Of a stretch of 64,000 bases of DNA, positions 1 through 8,542 are shown piece by piece; position 1 is the first letter of the stretch; each line of letters begins with the position of its first letter. Both the position numbers and the translations under genes were made by a program. The notes beneath the pieces were generated by a model that had not been told where the DNA came from, made no database searches, and saw only the letters and a program-made list of their open reading frames with translations. Source of the DNA: Mycetocola zhujimingii. GTDB taxonomy: Bacteria; Actinomycetota; Actinomycetes; Actinomycetales; Microbacteriaceae. The stretch covers positions 1,984,001 through 2,048,000 of the forward strand of contig NZ_CP026949.1 of the NCBI RefSeq assembly GCF_003065425.1, written 5' to 3'.

Positions 1-141
1 CCGCAGGCAACTCGACTTTCCTGAACCGGACGCACCGACGAGGAAGACGAATTCTCCCTTGGCGATTTCCAGGTCCATGCTGTCGATTGCCGGACGCTTG
101 GTACCGGAGTATTTCTTCGTAACGTTCTCAAACCGAATCAT
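1..141 (-). CDS. ftsE: Cell-division ABC transporter ATPase FtsE (N-terminal fragment, cut by window edge)
   Basis: Only the first 47 residues are in the window; the gene runs off the left edge. They read as the start of an ABC ATPase: beta-strand MIRFENVTKKY, then the Walker A P-loop GASGSGKSS at about residues 37-45. FtsE with FtsX forms the divisome ABC complex that controls peptidoglycan hydrolases at the septum. The call rests on the close match of the N-terminus to actinobacterial FtsE and on prfB lying just upstream on the same strand, the usual prfB-ftsE-ftsX-smpB order. The ATG has AAGAGG a few bases upstream and a TAGGCT hexamer at 151-156, so it may have its own promoter besides read-through from prfB. 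Confidence 0.85.
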   Translation of the reverse strand, partial: MIRFENVTKKYSGTKRPAIDSMDLEIAKGEFVFLVGASGSGKSSCLR

Positions 142-225
142 GACCTCTTGAGCCTAGGCAGCGATCCGGGCATTGCCGGCATGACACGCCTGCCGGGCAG
201 GACTCGGCTCCGAGGCCGGGTCCGG

Positions 226-1335
226 CTAGCTGTCGACGGGCTGCTTGCGCCAGCGGATGCCCGCGGCGATGAAACCGTCGAGGTCACCGTCGAAGACGTT
301 CTGCGGGTTGTTCACCTCGAAGTCGGTGCGGAGGTCCTTGACCATTTGGTACGGCGCGAGCACGTAGGAGCGCATCTGGTCGCCCCAGCTCGCCGTGATG
401 TTGCCGGCGAGTTCCTTCTTCTTCGCGTTTTCCTGTTCACGCTGCACGAGGAGAAGGCGCGACTTGAGCACGCGCATGGCTGCGGCGCGGTTCTGGATCT
501 GGCTCTTCTCGTTCTGGCAGCTCACGACGATTCCGGTCGGCAGGTGAGTGATGCGCACAGCGGAGTCCGTGGTGTTGACGGACTGACCACCGGGGCCTGA
601 CGAACGGAACACGTCGACGCGGATGTCGTTGTCGGGGATGTCGACCTCTTCGGTCTCGGCCATCAACGGAACGACTTCGACGGCAGCGAAGCTGGTCTGG
701 CGCTTCCCCGCCGAGTTGAACGGGCTCATCCGCACGAGACGGTGTGTGCCCGCCTCAACGCTGAGCGTTCCAAAGGCATACGGCGCGTCGATCTCGAACG
801 TTGCGCTCTTGATTCCCGCTTCTTCGGCGTAGCTCGTGTCGAGCACTGTCGCCTTGTACTTGTGCTGCTCAGCCCAGCGCAGGTACATCCGGAACAGCAT
901 GTCAGCGAAGTCAGCAGCATCGACTCCGCCGGCTCCCGCACGGATGGTGACGACCGCCGGCAGCGGGTCGTACTCACCGTTGAGCAACGTCTGCACCTCG
1001 AGGTTGCCGATCTGCTTCTGCAGGTCGGCGAGTTCAGTGCGCGCTTCGGCGGCAGAGTCTTCATCGCCCTCTGCATTGGCCAGTTCGATGAGCACCTCGA
1101 GGTCGTCGAGTTGCTGCTCGATCGCGACGATCCGGGCGAGCTCCGACTGTCGGTGGCTGAGCGCGCTGGTGATCTCCTGCGCTTTCTCGGTGTCGTCCCA
1201 CAGGTCGGGAACACCGGCCTGTGCACTGAGGTCGGCGATCTCGGCGCGCAACCCGTCGAGGTCGACAACCTCACGGATGTCGTTGAAGGTCGCGCGGATG
1301 GAGGCGATTTGGGCACTCAGGTCTAGATCTAACAT
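226..1335 (-). CDS. prfB: Peptide chain release factor 2
   Basis: Release factor 2 terminates translation at UGA and UAA. At 369 residues it is the normal length. It carries the catalytic GGQ loop ([12 protein letters not shown], about residue 245) that triggers peptidyl-tRNA hydrolysis, and the SPF tripeptide ([15 protein letters not shown], about residue 203) that reads the stop codon. The reading frame is continuous from the ATG. The in-frame UGA with programmed +1 frameshift that autoregulates prfB in many bacteria is absent, as is common in Actinobacteria. A TAGGCT hexamer at 1345-1350 (reverse strand) sits 9 nt before the ATG, so the 5' leader is very short or absent. It probably co-transcribes with ftsE. 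Confidence 0.97.
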   Translation of the reverse strand: MLDLDLSAQIASIRATFNDIREVVDLDGLRAEIADLSAQAGVPDLWDDTEKAQEITSALSHRQSELARIVAIEQQLDDLEVLIELANAEGDEDSAAEARTELADLQKQIGNLEVQTLLNGEYDPLPAVVTIRAGAGGVDAADFADMLFRMYLRWAEQHKYKATVLDTSYAEEAGIKSATFEIDAPYAFGTLSVEAGTHRLVRMSPFNSAGKRQTSFAAVEVVPLMAETEEVDIPDNDIRVDVFRSSGPGGQSVNTTDSAVRITHLPTGIVVSCQNEKSQIQNRAAAMRVLKSRLLLVQREQENAKKKELAGNITASWGDQMRSYVLAPYQMVKDLRTDFEVNNPQNVFDGDLDGFIAAGIRWRKQPVDS

Positions 1336-1378
1336 GTCAAGCCCAGCCTACCTTCGGCACGGCATCCGTTCGCGGGCA

Positions 1379-1384
1379 TACACT
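1379..1384 (+). promoter_or_regulatory. -10 element for leaderless start of the MFS gene
   Basis: TACACT lies 5 nt before the GTG at 1390 (8 nt before the alternative ATG at 1393). There is no Shine-Dalgarno, which suggests a leaderless transcript. Confidence 0.5.
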
Positions 1385-1389
1385 GAAAA

Positions 1390-2667
1390 GTGATGACAGA
1401 GAAGAAGACCGACGAGTTCTCGTTCCGCGGTGTCGCTGTCGTCGTCTTCCTCCCCACCCTGTTGTTTTCCATCGGTGAGGGCGCGCTGATCCCGCTGATT
1501 CCCGCGGCGGCAACCAACCTCGGCGCGAGCCTCGCGATAGCCGGCGTGATCTCCGGCATGGTGATGATCGGTGAACTCGTCGGTGACATCCCGAGCGGCT
1601 GGCTCGTTCACAAGATCGGGGAACGCGTCGCCATGATCGGCGCAGCGGCCGTCTCGGTCCTCGCGGTACTCGGAGCCGTCCTCGCACCGAACGCATGGAT
1701 CCTTGCCGCATCCATCTTCGTACTCGGGCTTTCCACCGCCGTGTTTGCCCTCGCCCGGCACGCGTTCATGACGAGCTATGTCCCGATCCAGTACCGCGCT
1801 CGGGCTCTGTCGACCCTCGGCGGCGTCTTCAGGGCCGGCCTCTTCATCGGCCCCCTTCTCGCGGCCCCCGTGATTCACTTCACCGGCGGTACACAGGGCG
1901 CGTTCTGGATCATGGTGATCTCGTGCCTCGCCGCCGTCGTGATCCTCATCCTGCTTCCTGACCCCGAGTCGATGTTCGGTCACGCCCGCCGCTCCCCCTC
2001 GGCCGACGGGATCGACGAGACCGCGGCTGATGAGACGGCAGCACCGCAGAACCCTGGCCTGTTCACCACCATCTGGACCTTCCGCGGGGTTTTGCTCCGC
2101 ATGGGCTCCGGCGCGGCCATGATCTCGGCAATGCGCGCCGCCCGCACTGTCATCCTTCCGCTGTGGGCAGTCAGCCTCGGCGTGAGCGAGGTGAACACCG
2201 CGCTCATCATCGGCATCGCCGGTGCCGTCGATTTCGCCCTGTTCTATGCGAGCGGGCAGATCATGGATCGATTCGGCCGCATGTTCAGCGCCATTCCCTC
2301 GATGACCGGACTCGGCCTGGGGATGCTCGTGCTCGCGTTCACCCACGACGCACCAAACGCCGTTGCGTGGTTCATCGCTGCGGCCGGCATCCTGTCCGTT
2401 GCGAACGGCATTGGCAGCGGCATCCTCATGACGCTCGGTGCCGACCTTGCCCCCGTTGGCCGGCCCGCGCCGTTCCTCGGCGCCTGGCGCTTCACTGGAG
2501 ACGTCGGTGCGGCCGCCGCGCCGCTCGTGGTCGGTGGACTCACGGCCGCGGTCTCCGTGTCATTCGCCTCCGGCCTGATCGGGGTGGTCGGCATCCTGGG
2601 CGCGGTTCGGCTGGCGAGGATCATGCCTCGATACCTCAAGCCGCGCCCTGGACGCCGATTTCCCTGA
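1390..2667 (+). CDS. MFS transporter
   Basis: A 425-residue integral membrane protein with about 12 predicted hydrophobic helices, in the major facilitator superfamily. The loop between helices 2 and 3 carries a motif-A-like sequence (GDIPSGWLVHKIGERVAMIG), and there is a long hydrophilic central loop (about residues 190-225) as expected between the two six-helix halves. The substrate cannot be told from the sequence; the family includes drug and sugar exporters. The start is GTG at 1390 or ATG at 1393. The gene diverges from prfB across 54 bp and ends 2 bp before the stop of the convergent small membrane protein. Confidence 0.85.
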   Translation: MMTEKKTDEFSFRGVAVVVFLPTLLFSIGEGALIPLIPAAATNLGASLAIAGVISGMVMIGELVGDIPSGWLVHKIGERVAMIGAAAVSVLAVLGAVLAPNAWILAASIFVLGLSTAVFALARHAFMTSYVPIQYRARALSTLGGVFRAGLFIGPLLAAPVIHFTGGTQGAFWIMVISCLAAVVILILLPDPESMFGHARRSPSADGIDETAADETAAPQNPGLFTTIWTFRGVLLRMGSGAAMISAMRAARTVILPLWAVSLGVSEVNTALIIGIAGAVDFALFYASGQIMDRFGRMFSAIPSMTGLGLGMLVLAFTHDAPNAVAWFIAAAGILSVANGIGSGILMTLGADLAPVGRPAPFLGAWRFTGDVGAAAAPLVVGGLTAAVSVSFASGLIGVVGILGAVRLARIMPRYLKPRPGRRFP

Positions 2668-2669
2668 TC

Positions 2670-3011
2670 TCAGCGGAGCGATTCGGCCTGGATGCTGCTC
2701 ACGAGAAAGACCGCGAGCAGGCCGACCACGGCGATCCCCACGAAGAGCGACGCCATCATGGCGAGCCGTGCGCGCCCGGCTCCGATGCGGAATCGCGCGA
2801 CCAGCAACCCAAGAAACAGCAGTACCACGAGTCCGATGCCCACTCCGGCGATCATCGCATTGAGCGCGAGCATCGGTACGAGTACGGCGATGACGACGGC
2901 GCTCATGATCGCGCCGGTCACGATCCAGATCGCGCCGGTCGAGGTTTGAAGGGCGGGCTGGTTGCGGACCCGCGTCGGGTCGTCCTCCGGTCGGTTACGT
3001 GGATCTGTCAC
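2670..3011 (-). CDS. Small four-helix membrane protein, function unknown
   Basis: A 113-residue protein with a polar N-terminus of about 28 residues followed by four hydrophobic stretches (IWIVTGAIMSAVVIAVL; MIAGVGIGLVVLLFLGLLV; MMASLFVGIAVVGLLAVFLV and a short lead-in). I recognise no family motif. The GTG at 3011 is preferred because it overlaps the stop of the upstream SDR gene by 4 bp (GTGA), a typical translationally coupled junction; a longer frame would run deep into that gene. It is therefore probably co-transcribed with the dehydrogenase. Confidence 0.7.
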   Translation of the reverse strand: MTDPRNRPEDDPTRVRNQPALQTSTGAIWIVTGAIMSAVVIAVLVPMLALNAMIAGVGIGLVVLLFLGLLVARFRIGAGRARLAMMASLFVGIAVVGLLAVFLVSSIQAESLR

Positions 3012-3814
3012 TGTGAGTCCGCATCCCGCCAGGTGTCGTTCTCCAAGTGCGAACCGGCCTGCGGACCCATCTGCAGCATGCCGCCGTCGACGACCCATGA
3101 CGCGCCGGTGACATAGGCCGATGCCGGAGACGCCAGGAAAGCGATAACCGAAGCCACCTCACGAGCGTCGCCTGGCCGGCCGAGCGGAATGCCCGGGCGG
3201 GACGTACCCCGTGGGTCCTCATCGGTTTGCCCGGTCATCGGCGTCGCGATCTCACCGGGAGCGACAGCGTTGGCCGTAATGCCGTACTGCCCAAGCTCGA
3301 GCGCAACAGTCTTGATCAGCCCGCCGAGCCCGTGCTTCGCGGCGTCGTACGCGGCGGAACCGACACGCGGCTGGTGTTCGTGCACGCTCGTCACACCGAT
3401 GATCCGGCCACCGTTGCCAGCGGCGACCATCCGACGCGCGGCACGCTGGATGCAGACGAATGCTCCGTCGAGGTCGGCGGCCATGGTGTGCCTCCAGTCC
3501 TCGAGCGGCATCTCCAGAAACGGTCCGTTGTCGCCGGTGCCTGCGTTGTTCACGAAAACGTCAAGCCCGCCGAGTTTGTCGGCGAGCGCGTCGACGGCGT
3601 CGCCGACCCCATCGAGGTCTGTCGTGTCCAACCGGGCCGTGATGGCCTCCCGCCCGAGGTTCCGCACCTCGCGCGCGGTCTCCTCCGCGCCTTCTTCGTC
3701 ACTGTGCCAGGTCACCCCGACGTCCATCCCCGCTTCGGCGAGCGCGACAGCCGTCGCGCGGCCGATTCCTGAGTCGGCTCCCGTAACAATCGCGAATCGT
3801 GGCTCAAAGCTCAT
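3008..3814 (-). CDS. SDR-family NAD(P)-dependent oxidoreductase
   Basis: A classical short-chain dehydrogenase of 268 residues. The Rossmann cofactor motif TGADSGIG is at about residues 11-18, followed by NNAG, the catalytic serine in GVTSVHEH, and the YDAAK (YxxxK) pair. The C-terminus VTGASWVVDGGM is typical of the SDR family. The substrate is not predictable; enzymes of this type reduce ketones or oxidise alcohols in sugar, polyol or fatty-acid metabolism. The ATG at 3814 is chosen because it has a strong ribosome site (GAAGGAGC, spaced about 7 nt) and the Rossmann strand begins at residue 5. It is the first gene of a two-gene unit with the small membrane protein. Confidence 0.9.
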   Translation of the reverse strand: MSFEPRFAIVTGADSGIGRATAVALAEAGMDVGVTWHSDEEGAEETAREVRNLGREAITARLDTTDLDGVGDAVDALADKLGGLDVFVNNAGTGDNGPFLEMPLEDWRHTMAADLDGAFVCIQRAARRMVAAGNGGRIIGVTSVHEHQPRVGSAAYDAAKHGLGGLIKTVALELGQYGITANAVAPGEIATPMTGQTDEDPRGTSRPGIPLGRPGDAREVASVIAFLASPASAYVTGASWVVDGGMLQMGPQAGSHLENDTWRDADSQ

Positions 3815-3949
3815 CAAGCTGCTCCTTCGGTCGGGCACGCACGCCGAGTGCGTGCGGGGTCGACCTCTACGCAACACCGCCCGTCCGCGCGGCTCAACCC
3901 CTTGACACTTCTCTGAGGCCTGCATGAGTGCCCCCGCCCGCCGCGACGG

Positions 3950-4396
3950 TCAGCCGAAGACACTCCGCGCCACACTGGTGACGTCGAGACGGATGCCGTC
4001 AGGCACGAAGGCAGTGATCACCGGCGGTCTCCAGTACGACGAGAGCGTCACGGTTGCGCTCTTCCCGTCTACGCTCACCGCCTGCTCCAGCCGCAGCTCC
4101 TCGAACTTTCCGCTGGGGTGCCCGTCGAGGAAGTCCTCGACCGCGGCGTGAACATCCCCGGATGACAATTCGACGCTTGGCACCCCATCCGCGAGTGACA
4201 CCGTCGACAGGTCGAATGCCTCAGCGCCGACGAGTGCAGCGGAGTCGGCCAGGCTGAACAGCCGTTTACGTTCCAGATACAGCGACGTTGCTGCCGAAAC
4301 CACAAGGATCAGAATCAGTGCGAGCATTCCGTAGAAGATCACCAGGATCAGAGTCGAACCCTCCTCCCCACCAACCCGCCGCCGGAACACGATCAT
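3950..4396 (-). CDS. TadG-like pilus-assembly protein (Flp pilus-assembly TadE/G-like)
   Basis: A 148-residue protein with a short basic N-terminus, one hydrophobic helix (STLILVIFYGMLALILILVV), and an extracytoplasmic domain beginning ERKRLFSLADSAALVGAEAF. That layout is characteristic of actinobacterial TadE/G-like minor pseudopilins. After the glycine (GEEG|STLIL) there is no glutamate at position +5, unlike the two TadE proteins upstream, which fits the TadG-type member. The ATG overlaps the upstream TadE stop by 4 bp (ATGA). It is the last gene of the tad operon and presumably sits in the membrane as part of the pilus assembly platform. Confidence 0.85.
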   Translation of the reverse strand: MIVFRRRVGGEEGSTLILVIFYGMLALILILVVSAATSLYLERKRLFSLADSAALVGAEAFDLSTVSLADGVPSVELSSGDVHAAVEDFLDGHPSGKFEELRLEQAVSVDGKSATVTLSSYWRPPVITAFVPDGIRLDVTSVARSVFG

Positions 4397-4887
4397 TGTC
4401 CGGTCCAGAACCGTGACACGCGCTGGGTCGCGGTCGACTCAACGGGAACACTCGCTCCCGTTGAGAGGTCGAGCACGTCAGGTACGAGCGGGAGCGGAAT
4501 TGCCACCCTGACCGTCACGGTCACCGTCGCGTTGCGGGCGGGACAGGCAGGGGCGCCGGTGCAGTGGACCGCGACCGTGGCCGCGGACGAGTCGACGCCA
4601 TAATCGGCCAGGCCAAACTCAACGGCACGCCCCGCCCGGATCGCTGCCTCCTCCTGGTTCGGCGCCTGCACGTAGACCCTGGCCGCCTGACGTGCGGCGC
4701 CTTCCACCGCGAGCGTCCCGGCCTGGAGTGCGGCGAGCGCGAGAACGAGGTAGACGAGGGGCACAAGAAGGATGAGACCGACCGTGATGAATTCGAGGGA
4801 TGCCGTCCCTCTCTCTCCGCGGAACATCCGGCGCAAGGACCGGCACCTGCGCCTAAGCGTTGTCGTCGAGCGTTTCCACGGCGGCAT
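4393..4887 (-). CDS. TadE-family pseudopilin (second)
   Basis: A 164-residue TadE-like protein. A basic leader of about 28 residues precedes ERG|TASLEFITVGLILLVPL, with the conserved glutamate at +5 after the glycine, as in pseudopilins processed by a TadV-type peptidase. A periplasm-side domain with a Cys pair (CTGAPACPA) follows. The ATG at 4887 overlaps the upstream gene by 35 bp, but it is preceded by a near-perfect ribosome site (GGAGGTGA, 6-nt spacing) inside that gene, which argues for it over the internal ATG at 4827. TadE proteins are minor pilins needed for Flp pilus biogenesis. Confidence 0.85.
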   Translation of the reverse strand: MPPWKRSTTTLRRRCRSLRRMFRGERGTASLEFITVGLILLVPLVYLVLALAALQAGTLAVEGAARQAARVYVQAPNQEEAAIRAGRAVEFGLADYGVDSSAATVAVHCTGAPACPARNATVTVTVRVAIPLPLVPDVLDLSTGASVPVESTATQRVSRFWTGQ

Positions 4888-5257
4888 GCGCGGTCACCTC
4901 CAACCCGCTGCCAGGCCCGAGCAGGCCGATGAGCGGCAGCGTCGTCACCACGCGGACCTCCGCGCTCGGGTGACCACGGTACGTGCCGTAGCTCGCGGTG
5001 ACGTCGTCGGCGTAGTCCGGCCCTACTGCTGCCGCGATCAACTGCCGTGTTCTCTCGACCCCCTCGGCCAGGCCGTTGTCCGCGAGCGCTGCATACCGCG
5101 CACCCTCCGCTGCAGCGTCGGTGACGGTGTTGCGAACGTGGAGCGCAAGGCCGAGCTGCATCACCGAAACGGTGAGCAGTGTCAGCAGAACGGTGACAAG
5201 CGTGAACTCGACGACGGCGGAACCGTCGTCGCTTCGCCAGTCGGGCTGCCTGATCAC
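4853..5257 (-). CDS. TadE-family pseudopilin (first)
   Basis: A 134-residue TadE-like protein: short hydrophilic leader, then DDG|SAVVEFTLVTVLLTLLTV with glutamate at +5 after the glycine, then AALHVRNTVTDAAAEGARYAA, the alpha-helical spine segment typical of TadE. The start is GTG at 5257, one base after the stop of the pilin gene. The 3' end contains the ribosome site and start codon of the next TadE gene, so the two are translationally coupled. Confidence 0.85.
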   Translation of the reverse strand: MIRQPDWRSDDGSAVVEFTLVTVLLTLLTVSVMQLGLALHVRNTVTDAAAEGARYAALADNGLAEGVERTRQLIAAAVGPDYADDVTASYGTYRGHPSAEVRVVTTLPLIGLLGPGSGLEVTAHAAVETLDDNA

Positions 5258-5258
5258 C

Positions 5259-5444
5259 TCACAGCCCGGAGACCCTGCTGATCGCCTGCTCGAAGATTTG
5301 GCTCAGAGCGGGGCCGGCAAGCCCCCAAATGACGATCACGAGGCCAGCCGTCATCAGGGTGATAAGTACCCAGCCCGGCACATCACCCGCATCGTCGGCG
5401 AGTTGCCCTGTGGCTGATCGGTGAAGGCGCCGCAGTGTTTTCAT
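5259..5444 (-). CDS. Flp-like small pilin/membrane peptide of the Tad locus
   Basis: A 61-residue peptide with a 20-odd residue basic/polar leader, the segment DAGDVPGWVLITLMTAGL, and a single transmembrane helix. Size and position, between tadC and the TadE genes, match the Flp-type (type IVb) major pilin slot. The usual G/xxxxE processing signature is not clear, so pilin is inferred from context; it could be a small accessory peptide of the pilus platform. The ATG at 5444 has an AGAGGA ribosome site 6 nt upstream. Confidence 0.7.
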   Translation of the reverse strand: MKTLRRLHRSATGQLADDAGDVPGWVLITLMTAGLVIVIWGLAGPALSQIFEQAISRVSGL

Positions 5445-5478
5445 GAGGTTCCTCTCTCGTTGTGGTGGTGCGCGTGTG

Positions 5479-6417
5479 TTAGAAGCCGGCTTGAAGGACG
5501 AAGATGCCAGGGAAGATCGCGAAGAGAATCGACAGCGGGAGGATGAGGAAGACGAGGGGCACAAGCATGGCCACCTCTTTCTTCCCCGCCACCTCGAGCA
5601 GCGCTCTTTTCGCCTCGTCTCGAGCGTCTTGCGCCTGGGCACGGAGCACCTCGGCGAGGGGCGATCCGCGTTCGAGCGCAGCGACGATCTGCTCAATGCA
5701 GCGTGTGAGCGAGGGGACGTCGGCGCGGCGTGAGACATCCGTCAGGGCGGTGGCCAGCGGAATCCCGGTATTGACCGCTGTGACGACCGCACGAAACTCC
5801 TGGCTCAGTTCGCCCGAGCCGATTGCACCCATCCGCCGGAGTGCATCGAGGATCCCCTCCCCCGCTGACAGGCTCAAACTCAGGAACTCGAGAACTGTCG
5901 GCAACTCAGCTGAGATACGGGCAACCCGGGCAGTCGCCTGCCGAGTGAGAATGGTGTCACGGAGGACGAGCCCGACGATGCCGCACGCTGGTGGAAGCGC
6001 GACAACGAGCGGAAGAGGCAGGAGCTGGTTGCTGCCTCCGATGCCGGCGCAGATCACACCGACACCGGTCCCCGCAAGAAACCACAGCACCTGTTCCATC
6101 CGGAACCGCTGCACATCCCCGTCGGAGCCGGCACGGTCGAGGTTGCGCCGCACGGTGGCGTTACCCCCGAGCGCCGCAGTGAGAACCGCCGTAAGGCGAT
6201 GCACGACAGGACTGAACAACCGCCCGAGTATCGGCAGCGGGTCGGTAAACCGCTTCTCGCTGTATTTGCGCGCCCCCTCGGATACATCGACGAGATACGG
6301 GGCAACCCGGTCCGCCAGCGTTGGACCGCCGAACCTCGGCAGCATCGCCACGATCGACCAGAGCCCAAGTCCGAGTGTCACACCGAACACGAGTCCCCAC
6401 GCCACAGCCGTGGTCAC
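5479..6417 (-). CDS. tadC: Tad pilus platform protein TadC (type II secretion F domain)
   Basis: A 312-residue inner-membrane protein. Hydrophobic helices near residues 5-25 and 115-150 flank a cytoplasmic T2SF domain (LPTVLEFLSLSLSAGEGILDAL ... IPLATALTDVSRRADVPSL ... RCIEQIVAALERGSPLAEVLRAQAQDAR), and two closing helices end in LVPLVFLILPLSILFAIFPGIF. TadB and TadC form the membrane platform driven by the TadA ATPase. The GTG at 6417 overlaps the tadB stop by 4 bp and is preferred to upstream in-frame starts inside tadB. Confidence 0.9.
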   Translation of the reverse strand: MTTAVAWGLVFGVTLGLGLWSIVAMLPRFGGPTLADRVAPYLVDVSEGARKYSEKRFTDPLPILGRLFSPVVHRLTAVLTAALGGNATVRRNLDRAGSDGDVQRFRMEQVLWFLAGTGVGVICAGIGGSNQLLPLPLVVALPPACGIVGLVLRDTILTRQATARVARISAELPTVLEFLSLSLSAGEGILDALRRMGAIGSGELSQEFRAVVTAVNTGIPLATALTDVSRRADVPSLTRCIEQIVAALERGSPLAEVLRAQAQDARDEAKRALLEVAGKKEVAMLVPLVFLILPLSILFAIFPGIFVLQAGF

Positions 6418-7277
6418 GTGAACCACCGTCTCTCCTGCGGGAGCCGACCAAGCGCCAGCATCAACCGATATGCCACCACCGACACCGCCGCTCCAACCAC
6501 GATGAGCACAGACCCGCCCGCTGAGTTGTACGCGAGCGATGCCTCCGGCCTGGTCGACAGCAAAAGCAGGATCAACCACGGCGCAGCGACACCGAGCTTG
6601 GCTGCACTCTTGATCCAGGACTGCCGGGCTTCCACCTCGGAGCGGATCGCGTTGTCTGACCTGAGATAGCTGGAGAGGCTCCGCAGGACCGTGGTGAGGT
6701 CAGCTCCGCCAACCTCTCGAGCCATCCGCAGCGTCTCGATGATGCGATCAGGAACCGGATCAGCCAGTGCATCCTTCAAACGATCGAGGCTGCCACCGAA
6801 CGATCCCGTGCTGCGGTAGTCGCGCTCGAACGAAACGAACTCTCCACGCAGCGCTTCCGGCCCTGTGTGTGCGAGGGACGCGACGGCATCGGGCAGCGCG
6901 AGTCCTGACCTGACGGAACCAATCAGGTGATCGACGACGTCCGGCCAGAGTGCACGGTGCGCCGCACGTTTCACGCGCGCGCGCCACCGCACGAGCAGCA
7001 CAGGAATCGCGCCACCGAGAACCGCGGCGCTCACGGCGAGGGCGACAACGCCAGTGACGGCGAACGCGACGGCGGCGAACAAGACACCGGTGAGCACGGA
7101 GAGGGCCAGGAAAACACCGACGGGAACTGCGCCGAACCCGGCTGCAGACAGCGTGGTCGTGAGTCTCCCTGTCCGCCGTAGCCGGGGCTCTGGCCGGGGT
7201 GCTCGCGGGGGAAAGAGCCACGGCGATGCGGTCAGCACCACGCCGGCGGCGAGCAGGCAACCCAGCAGCAGCGTCAC
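6414..7277 (-). CDS. tadB: Tad pilus platform protein TadB (type II secretion F domain)
   Basis: A 287-residue protein with an N-terminal helix, two further helices (GVFLALSVLTGVLFAAVAF; VALAVSAAVLGGAIPVLLV), and a T2SF cytoplasmic domain (LWPDVVDHLIGSVRSGLALPDAVA ... TLRMAREVGGADLTTVLRSL) followed by C-terminal helices. It pairs with TadC in the pilus platform. The GTG at 7277 overlaps the tadA stop by 4 bp (GTGA) and tadC overlaps its own stop, so tadA-tadB-tadC are translated as one coupled unit. Confidence 0.9.
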   Translation of the reverse strand: MTLLLGCLLAAGVVLTASPWLFPPRAPRPEPRLRRTGRLTTTLSAAGFGAVPVGVFLALSVLTGVLFAAVAFAVTGVVALAVSAAVLGGAIPVLLVRWRARVKRAAHRALWPDVVDHLIGSVRSGLALPDAVASLAHTGPEALRGEFVSFERDYRSTGSFGGSLDRLKDALADPVPDRIIETLRMAREVGGADLTTVLRSLSSYLRSDNAIRSEVEARQSWIKSAAKLGVAAPWLILLLLSTRPEASLAYNSAGGSVLIVVGAAVSVVAYRLMLALGRLPQERRWFT

Positions 7278-8506
7278 CCGAGTCCCCTCCGCAGGATGGG
7301 CAGAGGATCGATACCGGCCGCCTCGAATTTTCCGGTCCGTGTCGGGTAACTCCCGCTCGGCTCGAGAAGTCCGTCACGCACCGCGAACAACCGGCTTGTC
7401 TCAATTACGGGGCCGGTGACGACACCCGTGACAGCGAGGATCTCATTGACGCGTCGGAGCCCACGTCGGTCAATATCGAGGTGCACCACCAGGTCGATGC
7501 AGGAGGCCACCGTGGGCTGGACGAAAGACGAATCGATGTTGCGGCCGGCGAGGAGCGGAAGGGTGGCCAGCTTGACCAGGGCGTCTCGCCCCGAATTGGC
7601 GTGAATCGAGCACATCCCTGGCAGTCCGCTGTTGAGCGCGATGAGCAGGTCAAGGCTCTCCGCCTCACGCACCTCACCGACGATGAGTCGGTCGGGCCGC
7701 ATTCGGAGCGCCTCCTTGATGAGCCGCCGCAGGGTGATCTCGCCGGAGCCCTCGAGGTTTGCCTGCCGACACTGCATCGCAACGACATCCTGTGCGGACA
7801 AATCAAGCTCGAATGTTTCCTCGACGGTGACGATGCGCTCCCGCGCCGGCGCGGTTCCGAGCAGAGCGCCGAGGAGCGTGGTCTTTCCTGCCTGGGTCGC
7901 CCCCGACACCAGGATGTTCAGGCCCGCGCCCACCGACGCCCGCAGGAATTCCGCCGCCTGCGCACTCAGCGACCCGAGGGCCACCAGCTGCGCCAGGTCA
8001 CGGACGCTGCGCCGGAACTTCCGGATATTGACGGACATGTGTTTTCGAGTCACGTCGGGGATAACGACGTGCAGGCGAGAGCCGTCAGGGAGTGATGCGT
8101 CGACGAACGGAGAACTGAGGTCGACGCGGCGGCCCGTGGATTGCAGCATCCGTTCCACGAGGTCCCGCACCCCAGCCTCGGTGAGAACCGTGTTCGTCAG
8201 TTCAGAGACACCATCGCGTGCGATGAAGATCCTGGTCGGTGAGTTGATCCAGATCTCCTCGACGCTCGGGTCGTCGAGGTACTCCTGGAGCGGCCCGAGG
8301 CCGGTGAGTGAGGCCACAACCTCACGCTCTGTCGCAGCCTCGTCGTCGATGAGCGGATGGGCTCCGGCCAGCGCTCTCTCGCTGTATCGCCGCACCTCGT
8401 CACGAACATAAGTCTGGGCCAGTCCTGTCGACGTCGAGAGATCAGCACCATCTCGACGCACGCGCTCACGAACACGGTCCGTGATGATCTGCGCCGCCGA
8501 CGACAT
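7274..8506 (-). CDS. tadA: Tad/CpaF pilus assembly ATPase TadA
   Basis: A 410-residue hexameric secretion ATPase of the CpaF/TadA family that powers Flp pilus assembly. It has an N-terminal domain (IITDRVRERVRRDGAD ... DPSVEEIWINSPTRIFIARDG), Walker A GATQAGKTTLL at about residues 212-222, the Asp-box region VTVEETFELDL, Walker B DRLIVGEVREAES and the His box GMCSIHANSGRDALVKL. It heads the pilus operon. The ATG at 8506 has no Shine-Dalgarno; a CAGAAT hexamer at 8513-8518 (reverse strand) lies 6 nt upstream, suggesting leaderless translation, and a CTGTGGATAACT motif sits 36 nt upstream. No tadZ lies between it and the tRNA. Confidence 0.93.
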   Translation of the reverse strand: MSSAAQIITDRVRERVRRDGADLSTSTGLAQTYVRDEVRRYSERALAGAHPLIDDEAATEREVVASLTGLGPLQEYLDDPSVEEIWINSPTRIFIARDGVSELTNTVLTEAGVRDLVERMLQSTGRRVDLSSPFVDASLPDGSRLHVVIPDVTRKHMSVNIRKFRRSVRDLAQLVALGSLSAQAAEFLRASVGAGLNILVSGATQAGKTTLLGALLGTAPARERIVTVEETFELDLSAQDVVAMQCRQANLEGSGEITLRRLIKEALRMRPDRLIVGEVREAESLDLLIALNSGLPGMCSIHANSGRDALVKLATLPLLAGRNIDSSFVQPTVASCIDLVVHLDIDRRGLRRVNEILAVTGVVTGPVIETSRLFAVRDGLLEPSGSYPTRTGKFEAAGIDPLPILRRGLG

Positions 8507-8542
8507 GGACGAATTCTGCACGAAGCGGAAAGCTCCCGTGTG

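Noticed and set aside
226-1335. Programmed frameshift in prfB
   Set aside because: No in-frame stop or CTTTGA-type slippery site in the first 60 codons; the frame is continuous.
1348-2346. Long minus-strand open frame antisense to the MFS gene
   Set aside because: Low-complexity Glu/Gly/His/Arg-rich translation, no ribosome site, and fully inside a convincing membrane protein gene.
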